A stretch of 6,627 nucleotides of DNA from Psychrobacter sp. (GCF_030454045.1 NZ_JAKDJE010000110.1:1-6627), one strand, 5' to 3'; positions 1-6,573 are shown, counted from the stretch's first letter. Numbers and translations: made by a program. The notes: generated from the sequence alone by a model not told the origin.

Positions 1-496
1 AATCTAGTCATAACACTATGATTGTCAATTATTCTATATATGTCAACACACCCTAATAGATGATAAATACAATAAAAAGCTGACTCGAAAATCGACTTTT
101 AAAACCACAAACATCCCCGTAACGATTGAAAACGATGTTTGGATTGGTCATCATGCCATTATCAAATCAGGTGTTATCATCCATACAGGCGCTATAGTAG
201 GTGCTGGCGCTGTCGTGACTAAAGACGTCCCGCCTTACGCTATTGTTGCGGGCAATCCGGCAAAAATACTCAAATATCGCTTTGAGCCCGAAGTGATTAC
301 TGCACTTCTTGCATCGAAGTGGTGGACCTATGATCTAGCAGAGATTGAGCCGAGCATCGGCTATGATAAGGTCGCCTCCATTCTTAAGGTATTTGACCAC
401 CCTAACCACTCACAATCTCTCAATAAAATACATGTTAAAGCATATCAGCTGACTTTTGATGCCTCTCGATATTTACTTCAAGTCAAAAACGTATAG
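1..496 (+). pseudogene. CatB/Vat-like hexapeptide-repeat acetyltransferase, 3' part, frameshifted
   Basis: The readable frame (14-496) encodes the C-terminal half of a left-handed beta-helix acyltransferase of the xenobiotic/CatB or sugar O-acetyltransferase type, which moves an acetyl group from acetyl-CoA to a small acceptor. Seen: ENDVWIGHHAII (128-163), a hexapeptide run with GAIVGAGAVVTKDVPPYAIVAGNPAKILKYRF (188-286), then a WW-containing C-terminal helix region (SKWWTYDLAEI). The frame has a TAA at 11-13 and no ATG between it and the GTG at 215. A start at GTG 215 would cut the helix domain in two, so it is not a credible start. Just upstream, the +3 frame reads SSHN (3-14) and the main frame continues HYDCQLFY. 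Restoring one base around 13-15 would give SHNHYD, which resembles the SHN-x-D stretch of this family. This suggests a one-base deletion. The beginning of the gene lies outside the window. The acceptor substrate cannot be told. A sequencing error is the main alternative to true inactivation. Confidence 0.6.
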
Positions 497-541
497 TTCA
501 GGATACTTTCTATCTATTATTAAGGCATACTGAGTCTATGC

Positions 542-600
542 AAAAACCCGCTACTCATAAAACGATAGTAATGAGTGGATTATAATGATGTGGGCTTTTT
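542..600 (+). terminator. Candidate intrinsic terminator after the acetyltransferase
   Basis: An A-run plus CCCGC (542-551) can pair with GTGGG plus a T-run (590-600), with one unpaired C at 595. Inside it, CTACTCAT (551-558) pairs with ATGAGTGG (571-578), with one G-U pair, around a 12-nt loop. The structure ends in TTTTT. The shape fits a terminator separating the acetyltransferase remnant from hisF, but the outer stem is interrupted. Folding was done by eye. Confidence 0.45.
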
Positions 601-606
601 AATTTT

Positions 607-614
607 GCTAGAAT
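607..614 (+). promoter_or_regulatory. Candidate -10 element of the hisF promoter
   Basis: GC followed by TAGAAT (609-614) lies 57 nt before the hisF start codon. The same GC-TA-n-n-AT context occurs upstream of ribH and glmU in this window. No good -35 hexamer is found at 16-18 nt spacing (TGATGT at 586-591 is poor). A perfect TATAAT at 581-586 is an alternative, but it sits inside the terminator-like structure and also lacks a -35. Confidence 0.35.
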
Positions 615-671
615 GCGTAGATAGTTTTTTGTGCATTTTAGTAGCTGATTTTAATCAATAAGTGAGGCGAC

Positions 672-1454
672 ATGTTAGCAAAGCGTATCATTCCTTGTTT
701 GGACGTGGACAATGGCCGCGTGGTCAAAGGCGTACAGTTTGTCGATATCAAAGACGCTGGCGACCCTGTCGAAGTGGCGCAGCGCTACAATGAACAAGGC
801 GCTGATGAGATTACTTTTTTGGACATTACGGCGACCAGCGATGAGCGTGATACCACTTACCATACTGTCGAGCGTATGGCGGAAACGGTGTTTGTCCCCT
901 TAACTGTGGGCGGCGGCGTGCGCAAAATTGCTGATATCCGCAATTTGCTCAATGCGGGCGCAGATAAAGTCGCAATTAACTCAGCTGCGGTATTTACGCC
1001 TGAGTTCGTCGGTGAAGCCGCGCAGAAGTTTGGCAACCAATGTATCGTTGTGGCCATCGATGCCAAACGCGTCGCTGACATCAACGTCGATGGCATTGTC
1101 GTGCCGCGTTGGGAGATTTTCACCCATGGTGGCCGTAAGCCAACCGGTATCGATGCCGTCGCTTGGGCGAGCAAAATGGCTGAGCTGGGCGCTGGTGAAT
1201 TACTAGTCACTTCGATGGACGGTGATGGCACTAAAAAAGGCTATGATTTGGCACTCATGCAACAAATTACGAGCCGCGTCAATGTGCCCGTTATCGCCTC
1301 AGGTGGCGTTGGTAACCTGCAACATTTGGCAGAAGGCGTGTTAGAAGGCGGCGTCGATGCGGTACTTGCCGCCAGCATTTTTCACTTTGGTGAATATACC
1401 GTGTCGGAGGCCAAAGCCTATATGGCAGCACAAGGGATACAGATGCGTCTGTAG
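672..1454 (+). CDS. hisF: Imidazole glycerol phosphate synthase cyclase subunit HisF
   Basis: Cytoplasmic (beta/alpha)8-barrel enzyme of histidine biosynthesis. With ammonia supplied by the glutaminase HisH it converts PRFAR to imidazole glycerol phosphate and AICAR, linking to purine synthesis. The 260 residues match the usual family length (about 250-260). Seen: the N-terminal KRIIPCLDVDNGRVVKG, with catalytic D11, and the second catalytic acid D130 in VVAIDAKR. Phosphate-binding turns are GGGVR (80-84), NSAA (103-106) and ASGGVG (209-214). Other family segments are DITATSDER (51-59) and SMDGDGTKKGYD (181-192). The start is fixed by the canonical N-terminus; GAGG lies 4 nt before the ATG. 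No hisA, hisH or hisI is in view. The neighbours are an unrelated acetyltransferase remnant and ribH, so the gene is probably transcribed alone here. Confidence 0.97.
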   Translation: MLAKRIIPCLDVDNGRVVKGVQFVDIKDAGDPVEVAQRYNEQGADEITFLDITATSDERDTTYHTVERMAETVFVPLTVGGGVRKIADIRNLLNAGADKVAINSAAVFTPEFVGEAAQKFGNQCIVVAIDAKRVADINVDGIVVPRWEIFTHGGRKPTGIDAVAWASKMAELGAGELLVTSMDGDGTKKGYDLALMQQITSRVNVPVIASGGVGNLQHLAEGVLEGGVDAVLAASIFHFGEYTVSEAKAYMAAQGIQMRL

Positions 1455-1489
1455 CACGCTCGTAAAATATAAATAACACCCAAAAAAAT

Positions 1490-1497
1490 GCTATCAT
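1490..1497 (+). promoter_or_regulatory. Candidate extended -10 element of the ribH promoter
   Basis: TGC followed by TATCAT (1492-1497) forms an extended -10 in the hisF-ribH gap. No convincing -35 is visible at 17 nt spacing (ATAAAT at 1469-1474), as is common for extended -10 promoters. If used, the ribH transcript would carry a leader of roughly 135 nt. I see none of the conserved elements of an FMN riboswitch in 1455-1640. An ATG at 1544 opens only a 7-codon ORF (MMSNQVT, stop at 1565-1567) with a poorly spaced AGG, so I do not call it a gene. Confidence 0.35.
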
Positions 1498-1640
1498 AGT
1501 GCTAACCATTTATTTTCGTTCAATTAACTAGGCCACCGTCAACATGATGAGCAACCAAGTTACGTGAATATATCAGACTATTTAGCCACGCATTTACATC
1601 CCTATTTTAATTAAACGCTTTATTAAGCAAAGGATTTTTT

Positions 1641-2162
1641 ATGTCGAATTTACAACAGCAGCGCAACGACGTGACTCATATCGATGGTAACTTGCATCAA
1701 AACGCTGACGCGCGCATTGGTATTGTCGTCGGTCGTTTTAACGGTTTTGTCGTTGAGTCATTGGTTGATGGTGCCATCGATGCTCTACTTCGTCATGGCG
1801 TATTGGGTAGCAACATTACCGTTATCCGCGTTCCTGGTGCATTCGAGCTACCACTTGTCGCCCAGCGCGCTGCGGAGTCTGACCGTTTTGACGCCATTGT
1901 GGCATTGGGTGCAATCATCCGTGGCAGCACGCCACATTTTGATATCGTAGCCAGCGAGTCTGCTAAAGGTTTAAGTAGCGTTGCTATGGATTATAATATC
2001 CCTGTTGCCAACGGTATCATCACTACTGACAGCATCGAGCAAGCTATCGAACGCTCTGGTACCAAAGCAGGTAATAAAGGCTCTGAAGCTGCGATGGTCG
2101 TATTAGAGATGATCGCTGTCTTATCACAGCTAGACATTGATGACGATATCGATGAAGCGTAA
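1641..2162 (+). CDS. ribH: 6,7-dimethyl-8-ribityllumazine synthase (riboflavin synthase beta chain)
   Basis: Condenses 5-amino-6-ribitylamino-uracil with 3,4-dihydroxy-2-butanone 4-phosphate to give 6,7-dimethyl-8-ribityllumazine, the penultimate step of riboflavin synthesis. Family members assemble into pentamers or 60-mer capsids in the cytoplasm. Seen in the 173 residues: IGIVVGRFNGFV (26-37) with the substrate-stacking aromatic F33, VPGAFELP (64-71), ALGAIIRGSTPHFD (88-101) with the catalytic His at H99, and GIITTDSIEQAIERSG (125-140) followed by TKAGNKGSEAA. The first 24 or so residues are a polar extension. The C-terminus is very acidic (DIDDDIDEA). The start is supported by AAAGGA (1629-1634) 6 nt before the ATG. 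In many gammaproteobacteria ribH directly precedes nusB in one operon. That order is kept here, but with 215 nt of hairpin-rich DNA between them. Confidence 0.97.
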   Translation: MSNLQQQRNDVTHIDGNLHQNADARIGIVVGRFNGFVVESLVDGAIDALLRHGVLGSNITVIRVPGAFELPLVAQRAAESDRFDAIVALGAIIRGSTPHFDIVASESAKGLSSVAMDYNIPVANGIITTDSIEQAIERSGTKAGNKGSEAAMVVLEMIAVLSQLDIDDDIDEA

Positions 2163-2192
2163 GCTTTAAAGCTCAAATTTATTAGTCTAACT

Positions 2193-2220
2193 GGTGCTGC
2201 TATTGAGCAATAGCAGCACC
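2193..2220 (+). terminator. Perfect 12-bp hairpin downstream of ribH
   Basis: GGTGCTGCTATT (2193-2204) and AATAGCAGCACC (2209-2220) are exact reverse complements around the 4-nt loop GAGC. The stem is strong, but the following TTGTAAC is a poor U-tract. It may therefore work as a weak terminator or as a stabilising 3' end of the ribH mRNA, together with the next hairpin. Confidence 0.6.
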
Positions 2221-2232
2221 TTGTAACATGAC

Positions 2233-2261
2233 GCCAGCTATCAACACACTGGCTATTTTTT
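2233..2261 (+). terminator. Second terminator-like hairpin downstream of ribH
   Basis: GCCAG (2233-2237) pairs with CTGGC (2249-2253) across an 11-nt loop. It is followed by TA and a run of six T (2256-2261). The stem is short, but the U-tract is better than that of the preceding hairpin, so the two may act in tandem to end ribH transcription. Confidence 0.4.
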
Positions 2262-2294
2262 GAATTTTCGCCGTATTTCTATACTCTTTGAAGT

Positions 2295-2338
2295 TATAAA
2301 TAAACAAAGCTAAAAAGCTACTTTGTTATTTATATTTT
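2295..2338 (+). repeat. AT-rich inverted repeat overlapping the nusB promoter
   Basis: TATAAATAAACAAAG (2295-2309) is the reverse complement of CTTTGTTATTTATA (2321-2334) except for one extra A. This gives 14 pairs with a single bulge around an 11-nt spacer, followed by TTTT (2335-2338). It could be a third, AT-rich terminator or a protein-binding operator, since its right arm contains the candidate -35 hexamer of the nusB promoter. Sequence alone does not decide between these. Confidence 0.5.
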
Positions 2339-2351
2339 GACTGGGTATCAT
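2323..2351 (+). promoter_or_regulatory. Candidate promoter of nusB-thiL-pgpA
   Basis: TTGTTA (2323-2328) and TATCAT (2346-2351) are separated by exactly 17 nt. Transcription would start near 2358, about 20 nt before the nusB ATG. TTGACT at 2337-2342 is a better -35 match, but no good -10 follows at normal spacing. The position downstream of the ribH hairpins suggests that nusB-thiL-pgpA has its own promoter. Confidence 0.5.
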
Positions 2352-2377
2352 CTCAAAAATTTAGGTACAGACCCCCT

Positions 2378-3211
2378 ATGACTGACCAACTCAAGCGCGC
2401 TATCAGCGCTGCGAAAACCGCACAAGCCAATCAAGCTGAAGCTACCCGTATAGCGAGCAGTAGTGCAGGTGATCAAACCTTCGATATGAGTGAGTCTTCT
2501 TATAAGACCAGTCACACTGCTATCCGTAAGGCGCGCCGCTTTGCCATGCAAGGCCTATACGAGTGGCTCGTCACCGACCGCCGCTTTGATGTCGATGGCA
2601 AGCTTGGCTGGAAAGACAATGCGCCGCATGATATCGCGGCTCGCACGCGCGCAACCAACGCCATGCACACCGTCCATATCGGCTACTATCATGAAATGAT
2701 GCGTGACATCCCAGAGCAGATCGACGCGCTAGACGCGCTTATCAGCCAACACCTTGATCGTGAGATTGATAAGTTAGATACCGTTGAGCACGCTATTTTG
2801 CTAATTGGTGCTTATGAGCTACAAAACCGTATGGAGATTCCTTACAAGGTTGTACTCGATGAAGCGATGAAGCTGAATAATCACTTTGGCGCGACTGACG
2901 CTCATAAACTGATCAATGCAGTATTGGATAAAATGGCTGGTGAGCTACGTGCTTTAGAGGTACAAGCAGATACCAATGCCAACCTACGCACGTCACAAAA
3001 AGCGGCGGCTAAACAAGAAGCCACTGTAGCAGACAACGCCAAAGCGGCATCTGAGACGACAGACGCTATCGATGCGGCACCAACTGCATCAAGCAAGCCG
3101 CGTATCAGTGCTAACAAAACCAACGTCAAACGCAGTAGTGCCAGTAAAACCAGTGCCAATATCAGTGACTTCAAGGCGAGCAAGAAAAACGCTAACGATA
3201 CCAAAGACTAA
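2378..3211 (+). CDS. nusB: Transcription antitermination factor NusB with long C-terminal tail
   Basis: NusB pairs with NusE (ribosomal protein S10) and binds boxA RNA to drive processive transcription of rRNA operons. The recognisable all-helical core spans about residues 48-194: AIRKARRFAMQGLYEWL (48-64), then the conserved C-terminal half DTVEHAILLIGAYELQNRMEIPYKV (134-158), DEAMKLNNHFG (161-171) and HKLINAVLDKMAGEL (176-190). Family members are usually about 140-160 residues; this one has 277. There are about 47 extra polar residues at the N-terminus and about 83 at the C-terminus. The C-terminal tail (195-277) is rich in Ala, Ser, Thr, Lys and Asn, and its last 40 residues are strongly basic. 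It looks disordered and has no recognisable domain. The start is uncertain: AGG (2363-2365) lies 12 nt before this ATG, which is far, and an internal ATG at 2486 (Met37) would still retain the whole core. thiL follows after 8 nt. Confidence 0.93.
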   Translation: MTDQLKRAISAAKTAQANQAEATRIASSSAGDQTFDMSESSYKTSHTAIRKARRFAMQGLYEWLVTDRRFDVDGKLGWKDNAPHDIAARTRATNAMHTVHIGYYHEMMRDIPEQIDALDALISQHLDREIDKLDTVEHAILLIGAYELQNRMEIPYKVVLDEAMKLNNHFGATDAHKLINAVLDKMAGELRALEVQADTNANLRTSQKAAAKQEATVADNAKAASETTDAIDAAPTASSKPRISANKTNVKRSSASKTSANISDFKASKKNANDTKD

Positions 3212-3219
3212 GACTAGTT

Positions 3220-4251
3220 ATGAACGAGTTTGAGCTGATTGAGCGTATATTCTCACAGATGCAGGCCACGCATGCGCCATTAACGGATATCGAAAAAGGT
3301 ATCGGTGATGACGCGGCTGTGATGGCATTGCCAGCAGGATCACGCTTGGTTAGCTGCATTGATACATTGGTTCAAGGGCGTCACTTTCATGCTGACTTTG
3401 CACAAGTAGATAAGCTTGCGTTTGAAATTGGTTATAAAGCGGTCGCGGTTAATGTTTCAGACATTGCAGCGATGGGCGCTACCCCACATAGTATTTTGCT
3501 AGCGTTGGCATTGCCTGAGCGTCTAGCGAATCATGAATGGCTCACGACATTTGCCAAAGGATTGTTTCATGCCTGCCAGCTGTTTGGCGTAACGCTGATT
3601 GGTGGCGACACCACGCGCAGCGAGCGCCTAGTGCTAAGTGTCAGTGCGCAAGGATTGCTTGTCGCAGATACACCAGCTGTTTATCGCTCAGGGGCACAAG
3701 TTGGCGATAAAATCTATGTCTCAGGCACCCTTGGTGATGCCGCTTATGCGCTACAGCATCCTGACAGCGCACAAGGCATAGAACTGGCGCATCGCTTGCA
3801 CATGCCGACGCCGCGCATCGCTTTGGGTGCAACATTAGCGAAAACTGGTGCAACTGCGATGATCGATATCTCTGACGGTCTTTATCAAGATCTTGGACAT
3901 ATCTGTCAGCAAAGCTCAGTCAGTATGCGTATTCATTTAGATCAATTACCGAGTAGCGAGTCACTAGCCACGGTAGAGTTATCTGAGCGTTTGTTATGTC
4001 AATTAGCGGGTGGCGATGACTACGAATTGGCGTTTACCTTGCCTGCACATATTGAACCACCTACTTCTAATACGCCTATCACTTGTATTGGAGAAATCGT
4101 TGCGCTCGCAGATTCTATTGCGACAGATGCCAAATCGCCTAATCACTCACGTCTTGAACTGTTTTATCAAAATCAGCCAGTCACACCGACTCAATCTGCC
4201 CCCTTCTCTACGTGGCCTAATCTCACCGGCTATCAACATTTCACAGGCTAA
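3220..4251 (+). CDS. thiL: Thiamine-monophosphate kinase
   Basis: Phosphorylates thiamine monophosphate with ATP to make thiamine diphosphate, the active cofactor, in the cytoplasm. It belongs to the PurM/AIR-synthase-like ATP-binding superfamily. Seen in 343 residues: N-terminal MNEFELIERIF, the metal/ATP-binding GIGDDAAV (27-34), D48 in SCIDTLVQGRHF, KAVAVNVSDIAAMGATP (73-89), IGGDTTRS (127-134), VSGTLGDAA (167-175), DISDGL (216-221), GGDDYEL (264-270) and the family's C-terminal G-x-x-H-F pattern (GYQHF, 337-341). Length is normal to slightly long. No clear Shine-Dalgarno precedes the ATG, and only 8 nt separate it from the nusB stop, so translational coupling is likely. The order nusB-thiL-pgpA is a widely conserved proteobacterial arrangement. 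Confidence 0.97.
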   Translation: MNEFELIERIFSQMQATHAPLTDIEKGIGDDAAVMALPAGSRLVSCIDTLVQGRHFHADFAQVDKLAFEIGYKAVAVNVSDIAAMGATPHSILLALALPERLANHEWLTTFAKGLFHACQLFGVTLIGGDTTRSERLVLSVSAQGLLVADTPAVYRSGAQVGDKIYVSGTLGDAAYALQHPDSAQGIELAHRLHMPTPRIALGATLAKTGATAMIDISDGLYQDLGHICQQSSVSMRIHLDQLPSSESLATVELSERLLCQLAGGDDYELAFTLPAHIEPPTSNTPITCIGEIVALADSIATDAKSPNHSRLELFYQNQPVTPTQSAPFSTWPNLTGYQHFTG

Positions 4252-4254
4252 TCC

Positions 4255-4860
4255 ATGACTGATCAACACTTATCTAAGCCTGATATTCGACAAGCAAATG
4301 ACTGCCCGCCTCTACCAATCGGTGCCAGTATGCTTGACCGCATGGTTTATTGGCTCGGACTAGGTTTGGGCAGCGGCCTACCTCGACGCGCGCCCGGTAC
4401 GTGGGGCACGGTTGGTGGTCTGATTGTGGGTGTGCCACTGATGAGCTTGGGTTTCGTTCCTTTTTTAATCTTGACGATTTTGTCGTGTTTGGTTGGTGTT
4501 TGGATTTGCGGGCGTACGTCAGAGTTGATGCAAGTACATGATGATCCGCATATTGTGTGGGATGAATGGGCTGGCATGTGGATTACCCTATTGCCGTTAT
4601 CTTATATTCTCTCTTATTTATTTCCAGCATCTGAGGATATGGTATCGATGATGCTAATGCCGATGTTTTGGGGCTGGCTACCGACTGCTTTTATCCTATT
4701 TCGCGTATTTGATATCCTAAAGCCACCACCGATTGGCTGGGCAGACAAAAAGGTTGCGGGTGGCCTTGGGGTAATGTTGGATGACATTATTGCAGGGATT
4801 ATGGCAGCAGTGATTTGGTTGATTATTTACATCATTGTGATGATGTTTATGTCTTTTTAA
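4255..4860 (+). CDS. pgpA: Phosphatidylglycerophosphatase A
   Basis: Inner-membrane phosphatase that dephosphorylates phosphatidylglycerol phosphate to phosphatidylglycerol. Seen in 201 residues: GSGLPRRAPGTWGT (39-52), VWDEWAGMW (101-109) with the conserved acidic pair D103/E104, FRVFDILKPPPIGWAD (149-164) and LDDIIAG (175-181), all PgpA hallmarks. Hydrophobic segments at about 53-84, 106-124, 131-152 and 180-200 fit a small multi-span membrane protein. The first 25 or so residues are a polar cytosolic extension. The ATG is 3 nt after the thiL stop, and an AGG (4245-4247) inside the thiL end lies 7 nt upstream, so it is probably co-translated with thiL. It is the last gene of the nusB run; the next gene has its own promoter. 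Confidence 0.96.
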   Translation: MTDQHLSKPDIRQANDCPPLPIGASMLDRMVYWLGLGLGSGLPRRAPGTWGTVGGLIVGVPLMSLGFVPFLILTILSCLVGVWICGRTSELMQVHDDPHIVWDEWAGMWITLLPLSYILSYLFPASEDMVSMMLMPMFWGWLPTAFILFRVFDILKPPPIGWADKKVAGGLGVMLDDIIAGIMAAVIWLIIYIIVMMFMSF

Positions 4861-4984
4861 TATTATTCCGCGGAAATCATTACTTCGGTTTAGCCATCTT
4901 ACGTATTTGTTTTTGCTTGCTTAAGTTTTGGGTATTCAAGTTACAAAGCCTGAACGTCATAATTTTTTTTGTGCAAATTTTTAC

Positions 4985-4992
4985 GCTATAAT
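4985..4992 (+). promoter_or_regulatory. Candidate -10 element of the glmU promoter
   Basis: A perfect TATAAT (4987-4992), preceded by GC, lies 35 nt before the glmU ATG in the pgpA-glmU gap. A T-run (4963-4970) occupies the -35 region, and TTGTGC (4969-4974) is too close (12 nt). The -35 is therefore weak or absent. The remainder of 4861-5027 shows only a short palindrome TTCCGCGGAA (4866-4875) and no convincing terminator for pgpA. Confidence 0.5.
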
Positions 4993-5027
4993 TCAACATT
5001 ATATTTTGTTACATTTGTAGGCTTATT

Positions 5028-6404
5028 ATGACATCTCCTCTTTCTGTGATTATCTTAGCTGCCGGTAAAGGCACGCGCATGCAGTCGGCAAAGCCGAAGG
5101 TACTGCAAACATTGGCTGGTAAATCGTTACTCGGTCATGTACTGGACACCTGCCATCAGCTAACGGTTGATGAGACCATCATCGTACATGGCTTTGGCGG
5201 TGATCAAGTAAAATCAGAGATTAGCAGTCAATACACACAGTCGACGATTACATGGGTTGCTCAAACTGAGCAATTAGGCACTGGCCATGCGGTCAAAGTC
5301 ACTTTGTCCGATTTACCAACATCAGGGCAAAGTTTGATTTTGTATGGCGATGTGCCATTGGTCAGCTGCCAAACATTGACGGCCTTAAAAACTGCAAATA
5401 CTGACGGCATGTCGATGCTGACGTTGACTGTTGACAACCCATTCGGGTTAGGCCGTATCAAACGTGATAAGTCAGGCAACATTGAAGCCATCGTTGAGCA
5501 AAAAGATGCCAGTGCTGACGAGCAAAATATTAGAGAGATCAACAGTGGTATCTACTGCGTAGACAACGCCCTACTGCATAAGTATTTGCCAGAGCTCTCT
5601 AACAATAACGCGCAACAAGAATATTACCTCACTGACATCGTCAAAATGGCCGTCACTGATGGTATTACGATTGCGGCGATTGAGCCTGAGCATACGTTTG
5701 AGATTGAAGGGGTTAATAACCGCCAACAACTCGCAAGCCTAGAGCGCACGTGGCAACGCAAGATAGTCGCCGACCTACAAGAAGCGGGCGTTCAATTTGC
5801 CGATCCCACGCGCGTGGATATTCGCGGGTCGTTGAGTGCCGGACAAGATGTGTTTATTGACGTCAATGTGGTATTTGAAGGCGACTGCACTTTAGGCGAC
5901 AATGTCTATATTGAAGCAGGCTGCGTCATCAAAAACGCTCAGATAGGCAATGCTTGTTATATTAAGCCTTACTGTGTGATTGATCGCGCTGACATCGGAG
6001 CTGGTGTCGACATAGGACCTTTTGCACACCTGCGTCCTGATACGGTATTGTCTGACAACAGCAAAGTCGGTAACTTTGTTGAAATTAAAAAATCAACAAT
6101 CGGTCAAGGCAGTAAAGTAAATCACCTAAGCTACATCGGTGATGCAACTGTCGGCACAGGCGTCAATGTCGGTGCAGGTGTCATTACTTGTAATTACGAT
6201 GGTGTCAACAAGTCGCAGACCATCATTGGAGATAATGCCTTTATTGGTTCCAATGCAAGCCTAGTCGCGCCAGTAACCATCGGAGACACGGCTACCATCG
6301 CTGCAGGCTCTGTCATTACCAAAGACGTTGATAGTAGTGCTTTAGCATTTGGCCGAGCTCGTCAGGTACAAAAAAATGACTTTCAACGACCGACTAAAAA
6401 ATAA
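5028..6404 (+). CDS. glmU: Bifunctional UDP-N-acetylglucosamine pyrophosphorylase / glucosamine-1-phosphate N-acetyltransferase
   Basis: Makes UDP-GlcNAc for peptidoglycan and lipopolysaccharide. The C-terminal domain acetylates glucosamine-1-phosphate and the N-terminal domain transfers UMP from UTP. Seen in 458 residues (E. coli has 456): nucleotidyltransferase signature LAAGKGTRM (10-18) with K24, EQLGTGHA (81-88), YGDVP (106-110) with metal-binding D108, GLGRI (140-144), EINSGIY (170-176), YYLTD (199-203) and EGVNNR (227-232) with N230. The left-handed beta-helix domain runs from about 255 to 440, with HLRP (334-337), K354, the catalytic base H366 in NHLSYIGD, NYDG (389-392), S408 and R443, matching the E. 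coli active-site set by alignment in memory. The start is supported by AGG (5019-5021) 6 nt upstream. It is probably monocistronic or was once followed by glmS, which is a common neighbour; here an apparent insertion sequence begins about 170 nt downstream. Confidence 0.98.
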   Translation: MTSPLSVIILAAGKGTRMQSAKPKVLQTLAGKSLLGHVLDTCHQLTVDETIIVHGFGGDQVKSEISSQYTQSTITWVAQTEQLGTGHAVKVTLSDLPTSGQSLILYGDVPLVSCQTLTALKTANTDGMSMLTLTVDNPFGLGRIKRDKSGNIEAIVEQKDASADEQNIREINSGIYCVDNALLHKYLPELSNNNAQQEYYLTDIVKMAVTDGITIAAIEPEHTFEIEGVNNRQQLASLERTWQRKIVADLQEAGVQFADPTRVDIRGSLSAGQDVFIDVNVVFEGDCTLGDNVYIEAGCVIKNAQIGNACYIKPYCVIDRADIGAGVDIGPFAHLRPDTVLSDNSKVGNFVEIKKSTIGQGSKVNHLSYIGDATVGTGVNVGAGVITCNYDGVNKSQTIIGDNAFIGSNASLVAPVTIGDTATIAAGSVITKDVDSSALAFGRARQVQKNDFQRPTKK

Positions 6405-6452
6405 CTGGTTTATCGAAAGTTTGATCAATTGCCGTCATTCTTGAGTAAACCT

Positions 6453-6493
6453 AAGCAGTACGGCAATCGTGGTAGTACTGCTTCATCATACTT
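6453..6493 (+). terminator. Candidate glmU terminator hairpin
   Basis: AAGCAGTAC (6453-6461) and GTACTGCTT (6475-6483) are exact complements around a 13-nt loop, followed by CATCATAC and TTTT, a delayed and weak U-tract. A competing hairpin, ATTGCCGT (6428-6435) with ACGGCAAT (6460-6467), shares bases with this stem, so both cannot form together. The rest of 6405-6573 has no recognisable gene. Confidence 0.4.
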
Positions 6494-6573
6494 TTGAGCT
6501 AATAACTGAGCATTGGTAGCTAACGACACTTACTAGTCTTGTACCATCATATATTGAATTATTAAAAAACAAA

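Noticed and set aside
857..1231. 124-codon minus-strand ORF opposite hisF
   Set aside because: It lies wholly inside hisF, whose product is conserved over its full length. The antisense protein shows no recognisable motif and no ribosome binding site.
1528..1611. Open frame before ribH ending HPYFN
   Set aside because: It has no ATG; the only start is a GTG at 1564 giving about 16 residues, with no ribosome binding site and no recognisable family.
2162..2173. 12-bp palindrome AGCTTTAAAGCT at the ribH stop codon
   Set aside because: It has no loop and no U-tract of its own, so it is probably chance next to the stronger hairpin at 2193-2220.
2902..3204. 100-codon minus-strand ORF opposite the nusB tail, rich in Leu and Ala
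   Set aside because: Its hydrophobic look is the mirror of the Ala/Ser/Lys/Asn-rich codons of the NusB tail; no start signal or family motif supports it.
4255..4270. Similar starts of NusB and PgpA (both begin MTDQ)
   Set aside because: The similarity is only four residues and does not extend in protein or DNA, so it is not evidence of duplication.
4866..4875. Palindrome TTCCGCGGAA after pgpA as a possible terminator
   Set aside because: The arms are contiguous with no loop, and no T-run follows.
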